Positions 8,788 to 19,633 of a DNA stretch of 64,000 bases are shown piece after piece. A program made the translations under genes and the position numbers. The notes beneath the pieces were generated by a model. The model saw nothing but the letters and a program-made list of their open reading frames with translations, was not told where the DNA came from and did no database searches. Location: positions 62,001-126,000 of the forward strand of contig NZ_FRAB01000017.1 of the NCBI RefSeq assembly GCF_900142195.1. The letters are read 5' to 3'. Origin of the DNA: Paraburkholderia terricola (lineage in GTDB: Bacteria > Pseudomonadota > Gammaproteobacteria > Burkholderiales > Burkholderiaceae). Position 1 is the first letter of the stretch. Every line of letters begins with the position of its first letter.

Positions 8788-10011
8788 ATGAGCGAATCGG
8801 ATCTGCCTGTGCCATCCATCCCGAATGCGCGCGATGCCGTGCGCGCCCTGCGTCCTTCGCAGATCCGCGAAGTCGCGAACGCCGGATTCGGCGTCGACGA
8901 CGTGCTGCCGTTCTGGTTCGGCGAGTCCGACCGCGTCACGCCGTCGTTCATCCGCGATTCGGCCAGCGCCGCGCTGGCCGCGGGCGCGACTTTCTACACG
9001 CACAACCTGGGCATCGCGCCGTTGCGCGCGGCGCTCGCCCGCTACGTCAGCGAATTGCATGGGCCGACGTCGCCGGACCACGTCGCGGTGACGAGCGCGG
9101 GTGTCAATGCGCTGATGCTGGCCGCGCAACTGGTGGTGGGCGCGGGCGACCGAGTCGTCGCGGTCACACCGCTGTGGCCGAATCTGGTCGAGATTCCCAA
9201 GATTCTCGGCGCGCATGTCGAGACCGTTGCGTTGGGCTACGGCGAGCGCGGCTGGCAACTCGACATCGAGCGGCTACTGGCTGCGCTGACGCCGGACACC
9301 CGAATGCTGCTCATCAACTCGCCGAACAATCCGACCGGCTGGGTGATGAGCCGCGACGAGCAGCGCACCGTGCTTGCGCATTGCCGGCGCCACGGCATCT
9401 GGCTCGTCGCCGACGAGGTTTACGAACGCCTTTACTACGCGGACGCCGATCCCGGCGCGAGCGGCCCGCACTCACGCACCGCGCCATCGTTTCTCGACCT
9501 CGCCGGTCGCGACGAACGCGTGATCTGCGTGAACTCGTTCTCGAAGGCGTGGCTGATGACCGGCTGGCGGCTCGGCTGGATCGTCGCGCCGGCCACGCTA
9601 ATGGACGATCTGGGCAAGCTGGTCGAGTACAACACCTCGTGCGCGCCGGCGTTCGTTCAGCAGGCGGGCATCACGGCCGTCGAGCAGGGCGAGCGCTTCA
9701 CGCAGGAACTCGTGCTCGACCTGAAGGCATCGCGCGACCATCTGGTGCGGGCGCTGTCCGCAGTGCCGGGTGTCGACGTGAAGGCGCCGCCGGGCGCCAT
9801 GTATCTGTTCTTTTCGATGCCCGGCGCCTCGCGCAGTCTTGAGCTGTGCAAGGCGATGGTGCGCGAGGTCGGCCTGGGTGTGGCGCCCGGCAGCGCGTTC
9901 GGCCCGCAAGGCGAGGGTTTCGTGCGGTGGTGCTACGCCTGCGACACGGCGCGGCTGGATGCGGGTGTCGAACGGCTGAAGCAGTTCCTCGCGCAACGTG
10001 CCGCACCGTGA
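8788..10011 (+). CDS. PLP-dependent class I/II aminotransferase
   Basis: A 407-residue fold-type I aminotransferase of the aspartate-aminotransferase superfamily. Motifs seen are the substrate segment FYTHNLGIAPLRAAL, NSPNNPTG (residues about 178-184), DEVYERLYY from 209, the PLP-binding lysine K253 in NSFSKAWLMTGWRLGW, and a C-terminal FVRWCYA with the carboxylate-binding arginine. The ATG at 8788 was preferred to a start at 8692 because upstream residues lack family character. It follows the LysR gene. The amino donor and acceptor cannot be told from sequence. Confidence 0.9.
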   Translation: MSESDLPVPSIPNARDAVRALRPSQIREVANAGFGVDDVLPFWFGESDRVTPSFIRDSASAALAAGATFYTHNLGIAPLRAALARYVSELHGPTSPDHVAVTSAGVNALMLAAQLVVGAGDRVVAVTPLWPNLVEIPKILGAHVETVALGYGERGWQLDIERLLAALTPDTRMLLINSPNNPTGWVMSRDEQRTVLAHCRRHGIWLVADEVYERLYYADADPGASGPHSRTAPSFLDLAGRDERVICVNSFSKAWLMTGWRLGWIVAPATLMDDLGKLVEYNTSCAPAFVQQAGITAVEQGERFTQELVLDLKASRDHLVRALSAVPGVDVKAPPGAMYLFFSMPGASRSLELCKAMVREVGLGVAPGSAFGPQGEGFVRWCYACDTARLDAGVERLKQFLAQRAAP

Positions 10012-10372
10012 TGAGCGAAGCCGAGCGGGCGGACCGGACGGAAGCTTAAAGCTCTTTTGCGCAAAGCGGCTTCCATCCGTTTGCACGCGTCGTTGCGCTG
10101 AAGTGCGCCGATCAAGGCGGGACCGGATATGCGCGGGGGATTTCGCCTTTACGCACTGATTGTTTTTGCGTAATATGGCGCTCAGTCACGCGATTCCTTT
10201 CAGGAATATCGCTGCTCCGTCCGGCTGGGTTTGGCTCGATGCCTGTTTCGCCTCCCCCCGGTGCGTGCTCCCATCAATATGACCGATCAGAATCGGGCGA
10301 GCGCGTCTTCAGTTCCACATCGTCTGTTTGATCCGGTTCTTTGACCCTAACTCATAAGGTCGACCTGGCTGC
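10012..10372. other. Intergenic region upstream of scpB
   Basis: A 361-base gap holding the candidate promoter at 10148-10176. No gene is recognised. Confidence 0.5.
10148..10176 (+). promoter_or_regulatory. Candidate sigma-70 promoter for scpB-rluB
   Basis: TTTACG (10148-10153), a 17-base spacer and TAATAT (10171-10176) give a reasonable sigma-70 match about 200 bases upstream of scpB in a locally AT-rich stretch. Confidence 0.4.
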
Positions 10373-11539
10373 ATGAATACCCAAGAGGCGAAGATCGTCC
10401 TCGAGACTGCCTTGATCTGCGCGCAGGAGCCGTTAAAGCTCGGCGAGTTGCGCAAGCTCTTTGCCGACGGCGTGTCGGCAGACACCGTTCGAACTTTGCT
10501 CGAGGACCTCAAGCGCGATTGGTCCGGGCGCGGTGTGGAGCTGGTCGGGTTGGCGTCGGGCTGGCGATTTCAAAGCAAGCCCGCGATGCGTTCGTATCTG
10601 GATCGTTTGCATCCCGAGAAGCCGCCGAAATATTCGCGCGCGGTGCTCGAGACGCTCGCGATCATCGCCTACCGGCAACCGGTCACGCGTGGCGATATCG
10701 AGGAGATTCGCGGCGTCACCGTGAATACGCAGGTCGTCAAGCAACTCGAGGACCGCGGCTGGATCGAGGTGATCGGTCATCGCGACGTGCCGGGCCGTCC
10801 GGCGCTGTATGCGACCACACGGCAGTTTCTCGACGACCTCGGTTTGACGGCGCTCGACGAATTGCCGCCGCTCGCCGATCCGTCCGCGCAACTGAACGCG
10901 GATCTTCTCGGGCAGCACGCAATCGAGTTTTCGGATGTGGAAGCGGCTCAGGCATTGGCTGCGAGCGAAGAGGCCGTGATCGAAGAGCCGGCCGACTCCG
11001 GCACGACCGAGGCGGTCGACGAATCGCATGGCGCGAGCGTTGGCGGCGAACCGCACGAAGCCTTGCAAGCAGCGAACGAAGCGCCGCTGGCCGGATCGGC
11101 GGACACAGCTAGCCATGAAGACACCGGCCATGTCGAAGAGACGCCTGGAACGGCGGGAACGGAAATAGCTAAAGAGTATCAAGCGCCGCATGCTGAACAC
11201 AGGGAGTCAGCGGAGACGGCGGTTAAAGCGGCGGATATGGCAGCGGCGTCCGAGTCGCAAAACGACGCTGCCGGCGCACCGGCCGCGCAAGAACATGCTG
11301 AAGAAGCGGCAAAGGTTGTACCGCAGGCCGGCGCCGCCGAACCTGCACTGAATCACGATCCGGTCTCCCAGGCCGATCCCGCAATACCCGCGCGCGACTC
11401 GGGCGCGCTCCGCAATACGGAGCGCGCCGCCGAGCCGAACCCGACCACGGCGGCGCACGGCGATCGTAAAGATCGTCGCGATGCCGCACAGGACGCAGGC
11501 ATTCTGACCGACGACGAACCCGAGTCGCGCAGCGCCTGA
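10373..11539 (+). CDS. scpB: ScpB, segregation and condensation protein B, with long C-terminal extension
   Basis: ScpB is the winged-helix kite subunit of the SMC-ScpAB condensin that compacts chromosomes. Residues 1-180 form the two winged helices, with [36 protein letters not shown] and [18 protein letters not shown]. The usual family length is about 190-200; here residues about 180-388 are an Ala/Glu/Asp-rich, low-complexity tail with no predicted fold. Similar long tails are common in Burkholderiaceae ScpB. It is followed after 63 bases by rluB, the usual partner in this group. Confidence 0.93.
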   Translation: MNTQEAKIVLETALICAQEPLKLGELRKLFADGVSADTVRTLLEDLKRDWSGRGVELVGLASGWRFQSKPAMRSYLDRLHPEKPPKYSRAVLETLAIIAYRQPVTRGDIEEIRGVTVNTQVVKQLEDRGWIEVIGHRDVPGRPALYATTRQFLDDLGLTALDELPPLADPSAQLNADLLGQHAIEFSDVEAAQALAASEEAVIEEPADSGTTEAVDESHGASVGGEPHEALQAANEAPLAGSADTASHEDTGHVEETPGTAGTEIAKEYQAPHAEHRESAETAVKAADMAAASESQNDAAGAPAAQEHAEEAAKVVPQAGAAEPALNHDPVSQADPAIPARDSGALRNTERAAEPNPTTAAHGDRKDRRDAAQDAGILTDDEPESRSA

Positions 11540-11602
11540 CGTAACCGAACTTTTTTGCCGCGCCCGCAATGGGCGCGCGCGACCTGACATTTTGAGGTTG
11601 TT

Positions 11603-13483
11603 TTGACACATACCCACGACACCGATTCGTCCGAATCCGAGCGCGCCGTGCCGTCGGCGCGCGCTGACGAGACGCACGCCACGCAAGCATCGGCAGGCGA
11701 GGGCGAGCGCCCGGCGCAGACCACGGAAGCAGACGGCGAGGACCGTCCGCGCCGCGGCCTGCGTCGCGGGCCGCGCAGCCTGATCGCGCGGCGCCGCGCC
11801 GGAGCGAAGACGAAGGGCGCCGAAGGCGCGCCCGCGCAAGGAGCGCCGGTCGTCACCGAGGCCCCGCCTGACGGCGAGGTGGTCGCGCAAGTGCGCATGC
11901 CGCGCAAGGAAGCCGGCGCCAAGGGACAAGGTCCGCGGCGCAATGCCGGCGGGGCGAAACGCGAAGGTGGTCAACGTGAAGGCGCACCCCGCGAGGGCGG
12001 CGCTCGCGAAGGTGGGCGGGGCGAGCGCCAGCCGCGTGAAGGCGGTCAGCGTCAGAACCGCCGCGGCGCCGAAGCACCGGCGGCCGCGGCCACGGAAGCC
12101 GGCCAGGACGATCTGTTCTCGTACGTCACCTCGCCCGCATTCGATGCCGACAACAGCGCCACCGGCGGCGTGCGCGCGCCGATGCTGCGCCGTGGCAAGC
12201 CGGCCGCGCCCAAGCGCGTGCTGGCGGCGGACGACGACGCGCCGAAGCTGCACAAGGTGCTGGCCGAAGCCGGCATGGGCTCGCGCCGCGACATGGAAGA
12301 GCTGATCGTCGCCGGCCGCGTGTCGGTGAACGGCGAGCCGGCTCACATCGGGCAGCGCATCATGCCGACCGACCAAGTTCGCATCAACGGCAAGCCGGTC
12401 AAACGCAAGCTGGCCAACAAGCCGCCGCGCGTGCTGCTGTATCACAAACCGACCGGCGAAATCGTCAGTCACGCCGATCCGGAAGGCCGTCCGTCGGTAT
12501 TCGACAAGCTGCCGCCGATGAAAACCGCCAAGTGGCTCGCGGTCGGCCGCCTCGACTTCAATACGGAAGGTCTGCTGATGCTGACCACGTCGGGCGATCT
12601 GGCGAACCGTTTCATGCACCCGCGTTATAGCGTCGAGCGTGAATATGCGGTGCGCGTGGTCGGCGAACTGGCCGAAGGCATGCGTCAGAAGCTGCTGCAT
12701 GGCGTCGAGCTGGAAGACGGTCCGGCGAATTTCCTGCGTATTCGCGACGGCGGCGGCGAAGGCACTAATCACTGGTATCACGTCGCGCTCGCCGAAGGGC
12801 GTAATCGCGAAGTGCGCCGCATGTTCGAAGCGGCCGGCCTGATGGTCAGCCGTCTGATCCGTACCCGTCACGGCCCGATTTCGCTGCCGAAAGGTTTGAA
12901 GCGCGGCCGCTGGGAAGAGCTCGAGGACAATCAGGTTCGCGCGCTGATGGCGTCGGTCGGCCTGAAGGCGCCGACAGAAGAAAAGGGCGGTCGCGGCGCC
13001 GCGCCGGAGCGCAAGCAGCCGGATCCGATGCAAACGTCGATGGGCTTCATCAATCGTGAGCCGGTGCTGATGTCGCACGGCCGTTTCGAGCAGCAGCCGC
13101 GCGGCCAGGGTCGTCGTGGTGCGGCGGGCGGCGGCTTCGGCGGCGGTGCGGGCACCGGCTTTGGTGGCGGCTATGGCAGCCGTGGAGCGGGGCGTGGGGC
13201 CGGCGGCGGCTTCAGCGGCCCGATGGGCGGCGGCACGGGCGGTCCGCGTGGCGGACGTGACGTCGACGGCAATCGTGCGCCGTCGGGCAATAGCAATCGG
13301 GCGGCAGGCGGCGGCAAGCGCGTCGGCGGCGCTGGCGGCAATCCGGGCGGCGGCGGTCGCGGGCCGGGCGGCAATCGCGGCGGCAGCGGCGGTGCGGGCA
13401 ACCGTGCGGGCGGCGGCAATGCCAATGCGGGTGGCGCCAATCGCGGCGGCGGCGCACCGCGCGGCCGCTCACGTGGCCGTTAA
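11603..13483 (+). CDS. rluB: RluB-type 23S rRNA pseudouridine synthase with disordered tails
   Basis: It pseudouridylates 23S rRNA (U2605 in E. coli RluB). The 626-residue protein has a disordered Arg/Gly/Glu-rich N-terminal region (1-210, with repeated REGG units), an S4 RNA-binding domain from about 216 ([20 protein letters not shown]), and an RsuA/RluB catalytic domain with [14 protein letters not shown] from 315, catalytic Asp318. From about 500 it ends in a Gly-rich RGG-like tail. E. coli RluB is 291 residues, so both tails are large additions. The start is TTG, supported by a TTTGAGG Shine-Dalgarno sequence; TTG initiation is unusual and may lower translation. Confidence 0.92.
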   Translation: MTHTHDTDSSESERAVPSARADETHATQASAGEGERPAQTTEADGEDRPRRGLRRGPRSLIARRRAGAKTKGAEGAPAQGAPVVTEAPPDGEVVAQVRMPRKEAGAKGQGPRRNAGGAKREGGQREGAPREGGAREGGRGERQPREGGQRQNRRGAEAPAAAATEAGQDDLFSYVTSPAFDADNSATGGVRAPMLRRGKPAAPKRVLAADDDAPKLHKVLAEAGMGSRRDMEELIVAGRVSVNGEPAHIGQRIMPTDQVRINGKPVKRKLANKPPRVLLYHKPTGEIVSHADPEGRPSVFDKLPPMKTAKWLAVGRLDFNTEGLLMLTTSGDLANRFMHPRYSVEREYAVRVVGELAEGMRQKLLHGVELEDGPANFLRIRDGGGEGTNHWYHVALAEGRNREVRRMFEAAGLMVSRLIRTRHGPISLPKGLKRGRWEELEDNQVRALMASVGLKAPTEEKGGRGAAPERKQPDPMQTSMGFINREPVLMSHGRFEQQPRGQGRRGAAGGGFGGGAGTGFGGGYGSRGAGRGAGGGFSGPMGGGTGGPRGGRDVDGNRAPSGNSNRAAGGGKRVGGAGGNPGGGGRGPGGNRGGSGGAGNRAGGGNANAGGANRGGGAPRGRSRGR

Positions 13484-13757
13484 GCGGTAACGAAGTCGCG
13501 CGTGGCGGGCTGTCGCGTATCGCGCTCCCTAATACGTGCGGCCCTCGGCGGAATCGATCGACGAGCGCCGCGCATTTCATGCGGCGCATAAAAATCGCGG
13601 CGTGAGCGCAAATCGGGGCAGAGTCGCTCTGCTTGCTCGCCAAGCCAGGAGCGGGCCGCGCAAACCGCCTTGCAAAAGGCCCAAAGCGCCGCCATATCGT
13701 TCGAACGATTTCCCATGAAATCAAGCGGAAATGCGCTTCACGCGGCGTTCTGCGGGT

Positions 13758-13786
13758 TTGCGTTTGTCCCGAAAAATGGCTACAAT
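13758..13786 (+). promoter_or_regulatory. Candidate promoter of the rimP-nusA-infB leader
   Basis: TTGCGT (13758-13763), a 17-base spacer and TACAAT (13781-13786). Transcription would start near 13793, about 60 bases ahead of an intrinsic terminator. Confidence 0.55.
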
Positions 13787-13850
13787 CGCGAAGTCGCTGG
13801 GCGTGCGGCTTTTCATGTGCGGCTCAGGTGCGACCACCGGCAATAAGATG

Positions 13851-13875
13851 ATGGGCGTTTAGCCCATTTTTTTTT
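13851..13875 (+). terminator. Leader terminator upstream of rimP
   Basis: ATGGGC (13851-13856), loop GTTTA, GCCCAT (13862-13867) and a run of nine T form a compact intrinsic terminator. It lies between the candidate promoter and rimP, so it acts as an attenuator or ends a short RNA of about 80 nt. Confidence 0.75.
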
Positions 13876-14000
13876 GCCGCTCAGTTTATGTGGTTTGGCA
13901 TCTCGGGTAGCACGAACGTGCGCCGGCTTGGCGCGCGGCCCGCATTGGTTGTTTGCAAAACAGGCGGCAGGCTCGCTGCGCGAACATCTAAGAGGGCACT

Positions 14001-14459
14001 GTGCAACTGACGGAACTGATTGAAACCACGGTCGTGGGACTCGGCTACGAGCTCGTCGATCTCGAGCGCACCGGGCGCGGCATGTTGTGTATTTATATCG
14101 ACCAGCCGGCCGGCATTGCGATCGAAGACTGCGAGAAAGTCACGCGTCAGCTCCAGCACGTTCTGACGGTCGAAAATATCGATTACGAGCGGCTCGAAGT
14201 GTCGTCGCCGGGTCTCGACCGCCCGCTGAAAAAACTGGCGGATTTTGAACGCTTCGCAGGCAGCGAAGTGGTAATCACATTGAAAAAGCCATTGGACGGA
14301 CGGAAATCGTACCGGGGCATCCTGCATGCTCCGCAAGGCGAGACGATCGGTCTGGAATTTGAAGGGAAGGAAGGCGCCGCGATGCTTGATTTCACGCTCG
14401 CGGACATGGATAAAGCACGCCTCGTTCCGAAAGTTGACTTTAGGAGCCGCAAACAATGA
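14001..14459 (+). CDS. rimP: RimP, ribosome maturation factor
   Basis: A 152-residue protein that assists 30S subunit assembly. The N-terminal alpha/beta domain (1-80) holds [17 protein letters not shown] and [16 protein letters not shown], and the C-terminal Sm-like domain covers about 85-150. The start is GTG, with an AGAGGG Shine-Dalgarno sequence. The stop overlaps the nusA start by four bases (ATGA), so the two are translationally coupled. First gene of the rimP-nusA-infB operon. Confidence 0.95.
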   Translation: MQLTELIETTVVGLGYELVDLERTGRGMLCIYIDQPAGIAIEDCEKVTRQLQHVLTVENIDYERLEVSSPGLDRPLKKLADFERFAGSEVVITLKKPLDGRKSYRGILHAPQGETIGLEFEGKEGAAMLDFTLADMDKARLVPKVDFRSRKQ

Positions 14460-15931
14460 GTCGCGAAGTGTTGATGCTGGTGGATGCGCTGGCACGCGAG
14501 AAGAACGTCGACAAAGACGTGGTATTTGCCGCGCTCGAGGCGGCTCTCGCTTCGGCCTCCAAGAAACTCTTCGAAGAAGACGCGGATATCCGCGTCCATA
14601 TCGACCGTGAAAGCGGCGAACACGAAACGTTTCGCCGCTGGCGCGTGGTGCCGGACGAAGCCGGTTTGCAGGAGCCGGATCAGGAAATCCTGCTGTTCGA
14701 AGCGCGTGAACAGAAGCCCGACATTCAACTCGACGAATACATCGAGGAACCGGTGCCGTCGATCGAATTCGGCCGCATCGGCGCGCAGGCCGCCAAGCAG
14801 GTGATCCTGCAAAAGGTGCGCGACGCGGAACGCGAACAGATCCTGAACGACTTCCTCGAGCGTGGCGAGCACATCATGACCGGCTCGGTGAAGCGTCTCG
14901 ACAAGGGCAACTTCATCGTCGAAACCGGCCGTGTCGAAGCGCTTTTGCGCCGCGATCAACTGATTCCGAAGGAAAACCTGCGCGTGGGCGACCGCGTGCG
15001 CGCCTATATCGCCAAGGTCGATCGCACCGCGCGCGGCCCGCAGATCGAACTGTCGCGTACCGCGCCCGAATTCCTGATGAAGCTGTTCGAGATGGAAGTG
15101 CCGGAAATCGAACAGGGCCTGCTGGAAATCAAGGCGGCGGCCCGCGATCCGGGTGTGCGCGCCAAGATCGGCGTGATCGCTTACGACAAACGTATCGATC
15201 CGATCGGCACTTGCGTCGGCATTCGCGGCTCGCGCGTACAGGCGGTGCGTAACGAGCTCGGTGGCGAAAACGTCGACATCGTGCTATGGTCGGAAGATCC
15301 CGCACAGTTCGTGATCGGCGCGCTCGCGCCGGCAGCCGTCCAGTCGATCGTCGTCGATGAAGAAAAGCATTCAATGGACGTCGTCGTCGACGAAAACGAG
15401 CTGGCGGTCGCGATCGGCCGCAGCGGCCAGAACGTGCGTCTTGCCAGCGAACTCACCGGCTGGCAGATCAACATCATGACGCCGGACGAATCCGCGCAAA
15501 AGCAGAATCAGGAACGCGGTGTATTGCGTGACCTGTTCATGGCGCGTCTCGATGTCGACGAGGAAGTCGCCGACATCCTGATCGACGAAGGCTTCACGAG
15601 CCTCGAAGAGATCGCTTATGTGCCGCTCAACGAGATGCTCGAAATCGAGGCATTCGACGAAGACACCGTTCACGAACTGCGTAATCGCTCGCGCGATGCA
15701 TTGCTGACGATGGCGATCGCGAACGAAGAAAAGGTCGAAAATGTAGCGCTCGACCTGAAGAGCGTGGAAGGCGTCGACGCCGACCTGCTCGCCAAGCTGT
15801 CCGAACACCAGATCCAGACGCGCGACGAACTCGCCGAGCTGGCTGTGGATGAACTGGTCGAGATGACCGGAATGGAAGAGGATGCCGCTAAGGCGTTGAT
15901 CATGAAAGCACGTGAACACTGGTTCCAGTGA
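14456..15931 (+). CDS. nusA: NusA, transcription elongation/termination factor
   Basis: A 491-residue RNA-polymerase-binding factor that modulates pausing, termination and antitermination. Domains in order are the N-terminal RNAP-binding domain (1-130), S1 (about 135-200), two KH domains (about 200-345, with [20 protein letters not shown] and [19 protein letters not shown]) and two C-terminal acidic repeats of helix-hairpin-helix type (about 365-490), as in other proteobacteria. Overlaps rimP by four bases. NusA often autoregulates its own operon, which fits the leader terminator upstream of rimP. Confidence 0.97.
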   Translation: MSREVLMLVDALAREKNVDKDVVFAALEAALASASKKLFEEDADIRVHIDRESGEHETFRRWRVVPDEAGLQEPDQEILLFEAREQKPDIQLDEYIEEPVPSIEFGRIGAQAAKQVILQKVRDAEREQILNDFLERGEHIMTGSVKRLDKGNFIVETGRVEALLRRDQLIPKENLRVGDRVRAYIAKVDRTARGPQIELSRTAPEFLMKLFEMEVPEIEQGLLEIKAAARDPGVRAKIGVIAYDKRIDPIGTCVGIRGSRVQAVRNELGGENVDIVLWSEDPAQFVIGALAPAAVQSIVVDEEKHSMDVVVDENELAVAIGRSGQNVRLASELTGWQINIMTPDESAQKQNQERGVLRDLFMARLDVDEEVADILIDEGFTSLEEIAYVPLNEMLEIEAFDEDTVHELRNRSRDALLTMAIANEEKVENVALDLKSVEGVDADLLAKLSEHQIQTRDELAELAVDELVEMTGMEEDAAKALIMKAREHWFQ

Positions 15932-16025
15932 GAAATGACCATGGCGCACTAAATTGAACGCGGCCGTCAGGCCGCATGACCCGATGCTAACCGCAAGGAA
16001 TCGGTCCTTGCATTAAGAGGAATGA

Positions 16026-18971
16026 ATGGCGAGTAACAACGTAGCCCAATTTGCCGCGGAACTGAAAATGCCTGCAGGCGTGCTGCTCGAGCAGCTGCAG
16101 GCGGCAGGCGTCACCAAAGCGAGCGAAGACGACACCTTGTCCGAAACGGACAAGGCGCGTCTGCTCGACCACTTGCGCAAGTCTCACGGCTCGACTGATG
16201 CGGACAAGCGCAAGATCACGCTGACGAAACGGCATACGTCGGAGATCAAGCAGTCCGACGCGACGGGCAAGGCTCGCACCATTCAGGTCGAGGTGCGTAA
16301 GAAGCGCACTTTCGTCCGCCGCGACGAAACCGTCAGTGAAGGCGCGGAAGCATCGAATCATGTGGCCGAGGCCGACGTCGACGATCTGGAACTCCAGCGT
16401 CGTGAAGAGGAAGCGCGTCACGAAGCCGAGCTGCTCGAAAAGCAGGCTCAGGAGCTGAAAGCGCGTCAGGAACAACTCGAACGCGAGGAAGCCGAACGTC
16501 AGGCGCGCGAGCAGGCTGCAGAAGCCGAGCGCCGCCGTGCGGAAGAAGAAGCGGCGAAGAAGCGCGCGGCGGCTGCGGCCGAAGCGGCGGCTCGCGAGAA
16601 GCCTCAGCAGCCGGCGCAAGCTGCGCAGCCGGTCACGGCGAAAGCCGAACCGGCGGCTGCCAAGGCTGCGCAACCCGCCGTCGAGCAGGACGACGAACGC
16701 GCCGCGGCGGAACGCGCGGCGCAACGCGAGGCTGCGAAGAAGGCGGAAGACGCGGCGCGTCAAGCCGCTGAGAAAGCGCGCGCCGAACAGGAAGAAATCG
16801 CCAAGCGTCGCGCAGCGGCTGAAGCCGAGGCGCGTGCGATTCGCGAAATGATGAACACGCCGCGCAAGGCGCAGGTCAAGGCGCCGGAGCCGGCACCGAA
16901 GCCCGCTGAGCCGGCCAAGGCCGCCGAAGCCAAGGGCACGCTGCACAAGCCGGCACGTCCGGCAGGTGAAGCAACGGCACGCCCGGCCGCCAGGAAGCCG
17001 GCTGTCGCGGCTCCGGCCGCCACGACGGCGCCGTCGGCGGGCGACAAGAAGAAGCCGGCGGGCAAGGGCAACTGGCAGGACGACGCAGCCAAGCGCCGCG
17101 GCATCAAGACGCGCGGCGATACCAGCGGCGGCGTCGATCGCGGCTGGCGCGGCGGCCCGAAGGGTCGCGGCAAGCATCAGGATCAGAGCACCACGTTCCA
17201 GGCGCCGACCGAACCGATCGTGCGTGAAGTGCATGTGCCGGAAACCATCACGGTCGCCGATCTTGCGCACAAGATGGCGGTGAAGGCGTCGGAAGTCATC
17301 AAGTCGATGATGAAGCTCGGCCAGATGGTCACGATCAACCAGATGCTGGACCAGGAAACGGCGATGATCATCGTCGAGGAATTGGGCCACCATGCGGTCG
17401 CGGCCAAGCTGGACGACCCGGAAGCGATGCTGGTCGAAGGCGAAATCAGCGATGCGGAAGCATTGCCGCGTCCGCCGGTCGTCACGGTCATGGGTCACGT
17501 CGACCACGGCAAGACCTCGCTGCTCGACTACATCCGCCGCGCCAAGGTGGCAGCGGGTGAAGCGGGCGGGATCACGCAGCACATCGGCGCCTATCACGTC
17601 GAAACGCCGCGCGGCGTCATCACGTTCCTCGATACGCCGGGTCACGAGGCCTTTACGGCCATGCGTGCCCGCGGCGCGAAAGCAACCGACATCGTGATTC
17701 TGGTGGTCGCAGCCGACGACGGCGTGATGCCGCAAACGAAGGAAGCGATCGCCCACGCGAAGGCCGGCGGCGTGCCGCTCGTCGTCGCGATCAACAAGAT
17801 CGACAAGCCGGATGCGAATCCGGAGCGCGTGAAGCAGGAACTCGTCGCGGAAGGCGTCGTGCCGGAAGAATACGGTGGCGATTCGCCGTTCGTGTCGGTG
17901 TCGGCGAAAACCGGCGCGGGCATCGACGACCTGCTCGAAAACGTGCTGCTGCAAGCCGAAGTGCTGGAACTGAAGGCGCCGGTCGAAGCGGCGGCCAAGG
18001 GTCTCGTCATCGAAGCGAAGCTCGACAAGGGTAAGGGTCCGGTCGCAACGATCCTCGTCCAGTCCGGTACGCTGAACCGTGGCGACGTGGTGCTGGCGGG
18101 TAGCGCTTACGGCCGCGTGCGAGCCATGCTCGACGAAACCGGCAAGCCGACCAAGTCCGCCGGTCCGTCGATCCCGGTGGAAATCCAGGGTCTGTCGGAA
18201 GTGCCGCAAGCCGGTGAAGAAGTCATCGTCATGCCGGACGACCGCAAGGCGCGTGAAGTCGCGCTGTTCCGTCAAGGCAAGTTCCGCGACGTCAAGCTGG
18301 CTAAGCAACAGGCCGCGAAGCTCGAGAACATGCTGGAACAGATGGGCGAAGGCGAAGTGCAGTACATGCCGCTCATCGTCAAGGCCGACGTGCAGGGTTC
18401 GCAGGAAGCGCTGGTGCAGTCGCTGCTCAAGCTCTCCACCGACGAAGTCCGCGTGCAGATCGTGCACGGCGCCGTGGGCGGCATCAGCGAGTCCGACGTC
18501 AACCTGGCAACGGCTTCGAAGGCGGTGATCATCGGCTTCAACACCCGTGCGGATGCACAGGCGCGCAAGCTGGCGGAAGCCAACGGTGTCGATATTCGCT
18601 ACTACAACATCATCTACGACGCAGTGGATGAGGTGAAGGCCGCGATGTCCGGCATGCTGGCGCCGGAGAAGCGCGAAGTCGTGACGGGCACCGTCGAAGT
18701 GCGCCAGGTCTTCAAGGTGCCGAAGATCGGCGCGGTGGCCGGCTGTATGGTCACGGACGGTTTCGTCAAGCGCTCGTCGTCGGTACGCGTGCTGCGCAAC
18801 AACGTCGTCATCTTCACGGGCGAGCTCGATTCGCTCAAGCGCTTCAAGGACGACGTGAAGGAAGTCCGTCAAGGCTTCGAGTGCGGTATGTCGATCAAGA
18901 ACTTCAACGATATCGTCGAAGGCGATCAGTTCGAAGTCTTCGAAGTCACCGAAGTCGCGCGTACGCTGTAA
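16026..18971 (+). CDS. infB: InfB, translation initiation factor IF-2
   Basis: The GTPase that brings initiator fMet-tRNA to the 30S subunit. The 981 residues comprise an IF2 N-terminal helical subdomain (1-60), a long charged Ala/Glu/Lys/Arg coiled-coil linker (about 120-400), a second N-terminal subdomain, and the G domain with GHVDHGKT (490-497), DTPGHEAF and NKID (590-593), followed by domains II-IV. AAGAGGA lies ahead of the ATG. It is 94 bases after nusA. Internal starts that make shorter IF-2 forms are known in E. coli; I did not establish one here. Confidence 0.98.
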   Translation: MASNNVAQFAAELKMPAGVLLEQLQAAGVTKASEDDTLSETDKARLLDHLRKSHGSTDADKRKITLTKRHTSEIKQSDATGKARTIQVEVRKKRTFVRRDETVSEGAEASNHVAEADVDDLELQRREEEARHEAELLEKQAQELKARQEQLEREEAERQAREQAAEAERRRAEEEAAKKRAAAAAEAAAREKPQQPAQAAQPVTAKAEPAAAKAAQPAVEQDDERAAAERAAQREAAKKAEDAARQAAEKARAEQEEIAKRRAAAEAEARAIREMMNTPRKAQVKAPEPAPKPAEPAKAAEAKGTLHKPARPAGEATARPAARKPAVAAPAATTAPSAGDKKKPAGKGNWQDDAAKRRGIKTRGDTSGGVDRGWRGGPKGRGKHQDQSTTFQAPTEPIVREVHVPETITVADLAHKMAVKASEVIKSMMKLGQMVTINQMLDQETAMIIVEELGHHAVAAKLDDPEAMLVEGEISDAEALPRPPVVTVMGHVDHGKTSLLDYIRRAKVAAGEAGGITQHIGAYHVETPRGVITFLDTPGHEAFTAMRARGAKATDIVILVVAADDGVMPQTKEAIAHAKAGGVPLVVAINKIDKPDANPERVKQELVAEGVVPEEYGGDSPFVSVSAKTGAGIDDLLENVLLQAEVLELKAPVEAAAKGLVIEAKLDKGKGPVATILVQSGTLNRGDVVLAGSAYGRVRAMLDETGKPTKSAGPSIPVEIQGLSEVPQAGEEVIVMPDDRKAREVALFRQGKFRDVKLAKQQAAKLENMLEQMGEGEVQYMPLIVKADVQGSQEALVQSLLKLSTDEVRVQIVHGAVGGISESDVNLATASKAVIIGFNTRADAQARKLAEANGVDIRYYNIIYDAVDEVKAAMSGMLAPEKREVVTGTVEVRQVFKVPKIGAVAGCMVTDGFVKRSSSVRVLRNNVVIFTGELDSLKRFKDDVKEVRQGFECGMSIKNFNDIVEGDQFEVFEVTEVARTL

Positions 18972-18988
18972 TTCACGCGACACGGCTC

Positions 18989-19033
18989 AACGGGCGGAGC
19001 GGGCTTTAGCGCCCGCTCCGCCCGTTGTTTTTT
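18989..19033 (+). terminator. Strong intrinsic terminator between infB and rbfA
   Basis: A perfect 16-base-pair stem (18989-19004 with 19011-19026), loop TTTAGC, followed by GTTTTTT. It should end most infB transcripts, so rbfA-truB probably depend on readthrough or their own promoter. Confidence 0.9.
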
Positions 19034-19172
19034 GAGCCACGGCGGCGCGCCTGTCGCCTATGGCGCCCGCAGCCGCCCACGGTCATCGAGCCGCTCACAT
19101 GCCGCCCGCATGACGAAGACCGCGGCTACGCGATCAACTTTTTGCATCCGTCATAACGGATCACACAACACC

Positions 19173-19538
19173 ATGCCTAAAAAACGTTCTTCTCCCAATC
19201 GCAACGTGCAGATCGCCGATCAGATCCAGCGCGACCTGTCCGAGCTGCTGCGTGAGGTCAAGGATCCGCGCATCGGCATCGTCACGATTCAAAGCGTCGA
19301 GCTGACGCCGGACTACGCGCACGCGAAGGTCTATTTCACGACGCTGACGGGCGACCCGCAGCAGACGCTGGAAGCGCTCACGCATGCGGCCGGTCATCTG
19401 CACAATCAGCTGTTCAAGCGCTTGCATATCCATACCGTGCCGACGCTGCATTTCCACTACGACAAGACGATCGAGCGGGCGGTCGAAATGTCGCGTCTGA
19501 TCGACGAGGCGAATGCCAACCGCGCGAAAGAAGACTGA
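19173..19538 (+). CDS. rbfA: RbfA, 30S ribosome-binding factor A
   Basis: A 121-residue KH-fold protein needed for late 30S maturation and cold adaptation. Family features are [44 protein letters not shown] and a [10 protein letters not shown] segment. I chose the ATG at 19173 because the upstream open frame (from 19032) lies over the infB terminator. It is followed by truB after 95 bases. Standard neighbour of infB and truB. Confidence 0.95.
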   Translation: MPKKRSSPNRNVQIADQIQRDLSELLREVKDPRIGIVTIQSVELTPDYAHAKVYFTTLTGDPQQTLEALTHAAGHLHNQLFKRLHIHTVPTLHFHYDKTIERAVEMSRLIDEANANRAKED

Positions 19539-19633
19539 GCAGGCGTTATCCGCTGCCGTGCCGTTGACTGCAATGCGCCTGGCGCCGCCTTCCGTTTTGC
19601 TTTCCGTTTACCTCGAAGATCCGTCTTTCTGAC

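Larger units (their letters stand above)
13484..14000. other. Intergenic region holding rimP promoter, leader and terminator
   Basis: A 517-base gap. It holds a GC hairpin at 13565-13587 (GCGCCGC / GCGGCGC, no T-run) that may mark the end of rluB transcription, then the promoter and terminator listed separately. No tRNA gene is visible, unlike the metY gene that precedes rimP in E. coli. Confidence 0.5.

Noticed and set aside
11207..13078. 623-residue minus-strand frame over scpB/rluB
   Set aside because: It covers two well-supported sense genes and has no family features.
13484..14000. tRNA (metY-like) gene before rimP
   Set aside because: I looked for a cloverleaf with T-loop GTTCRA and acceptor pairing and found none.
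15987..18983. 998-residue open frame antisense to infB
   Set aside because: It mirrors infB over its full length, is rich in Arg/His/Asp as expected from the complementary strand of GC-rich code, and shows no motif. The plus strand is clearly IF-2.
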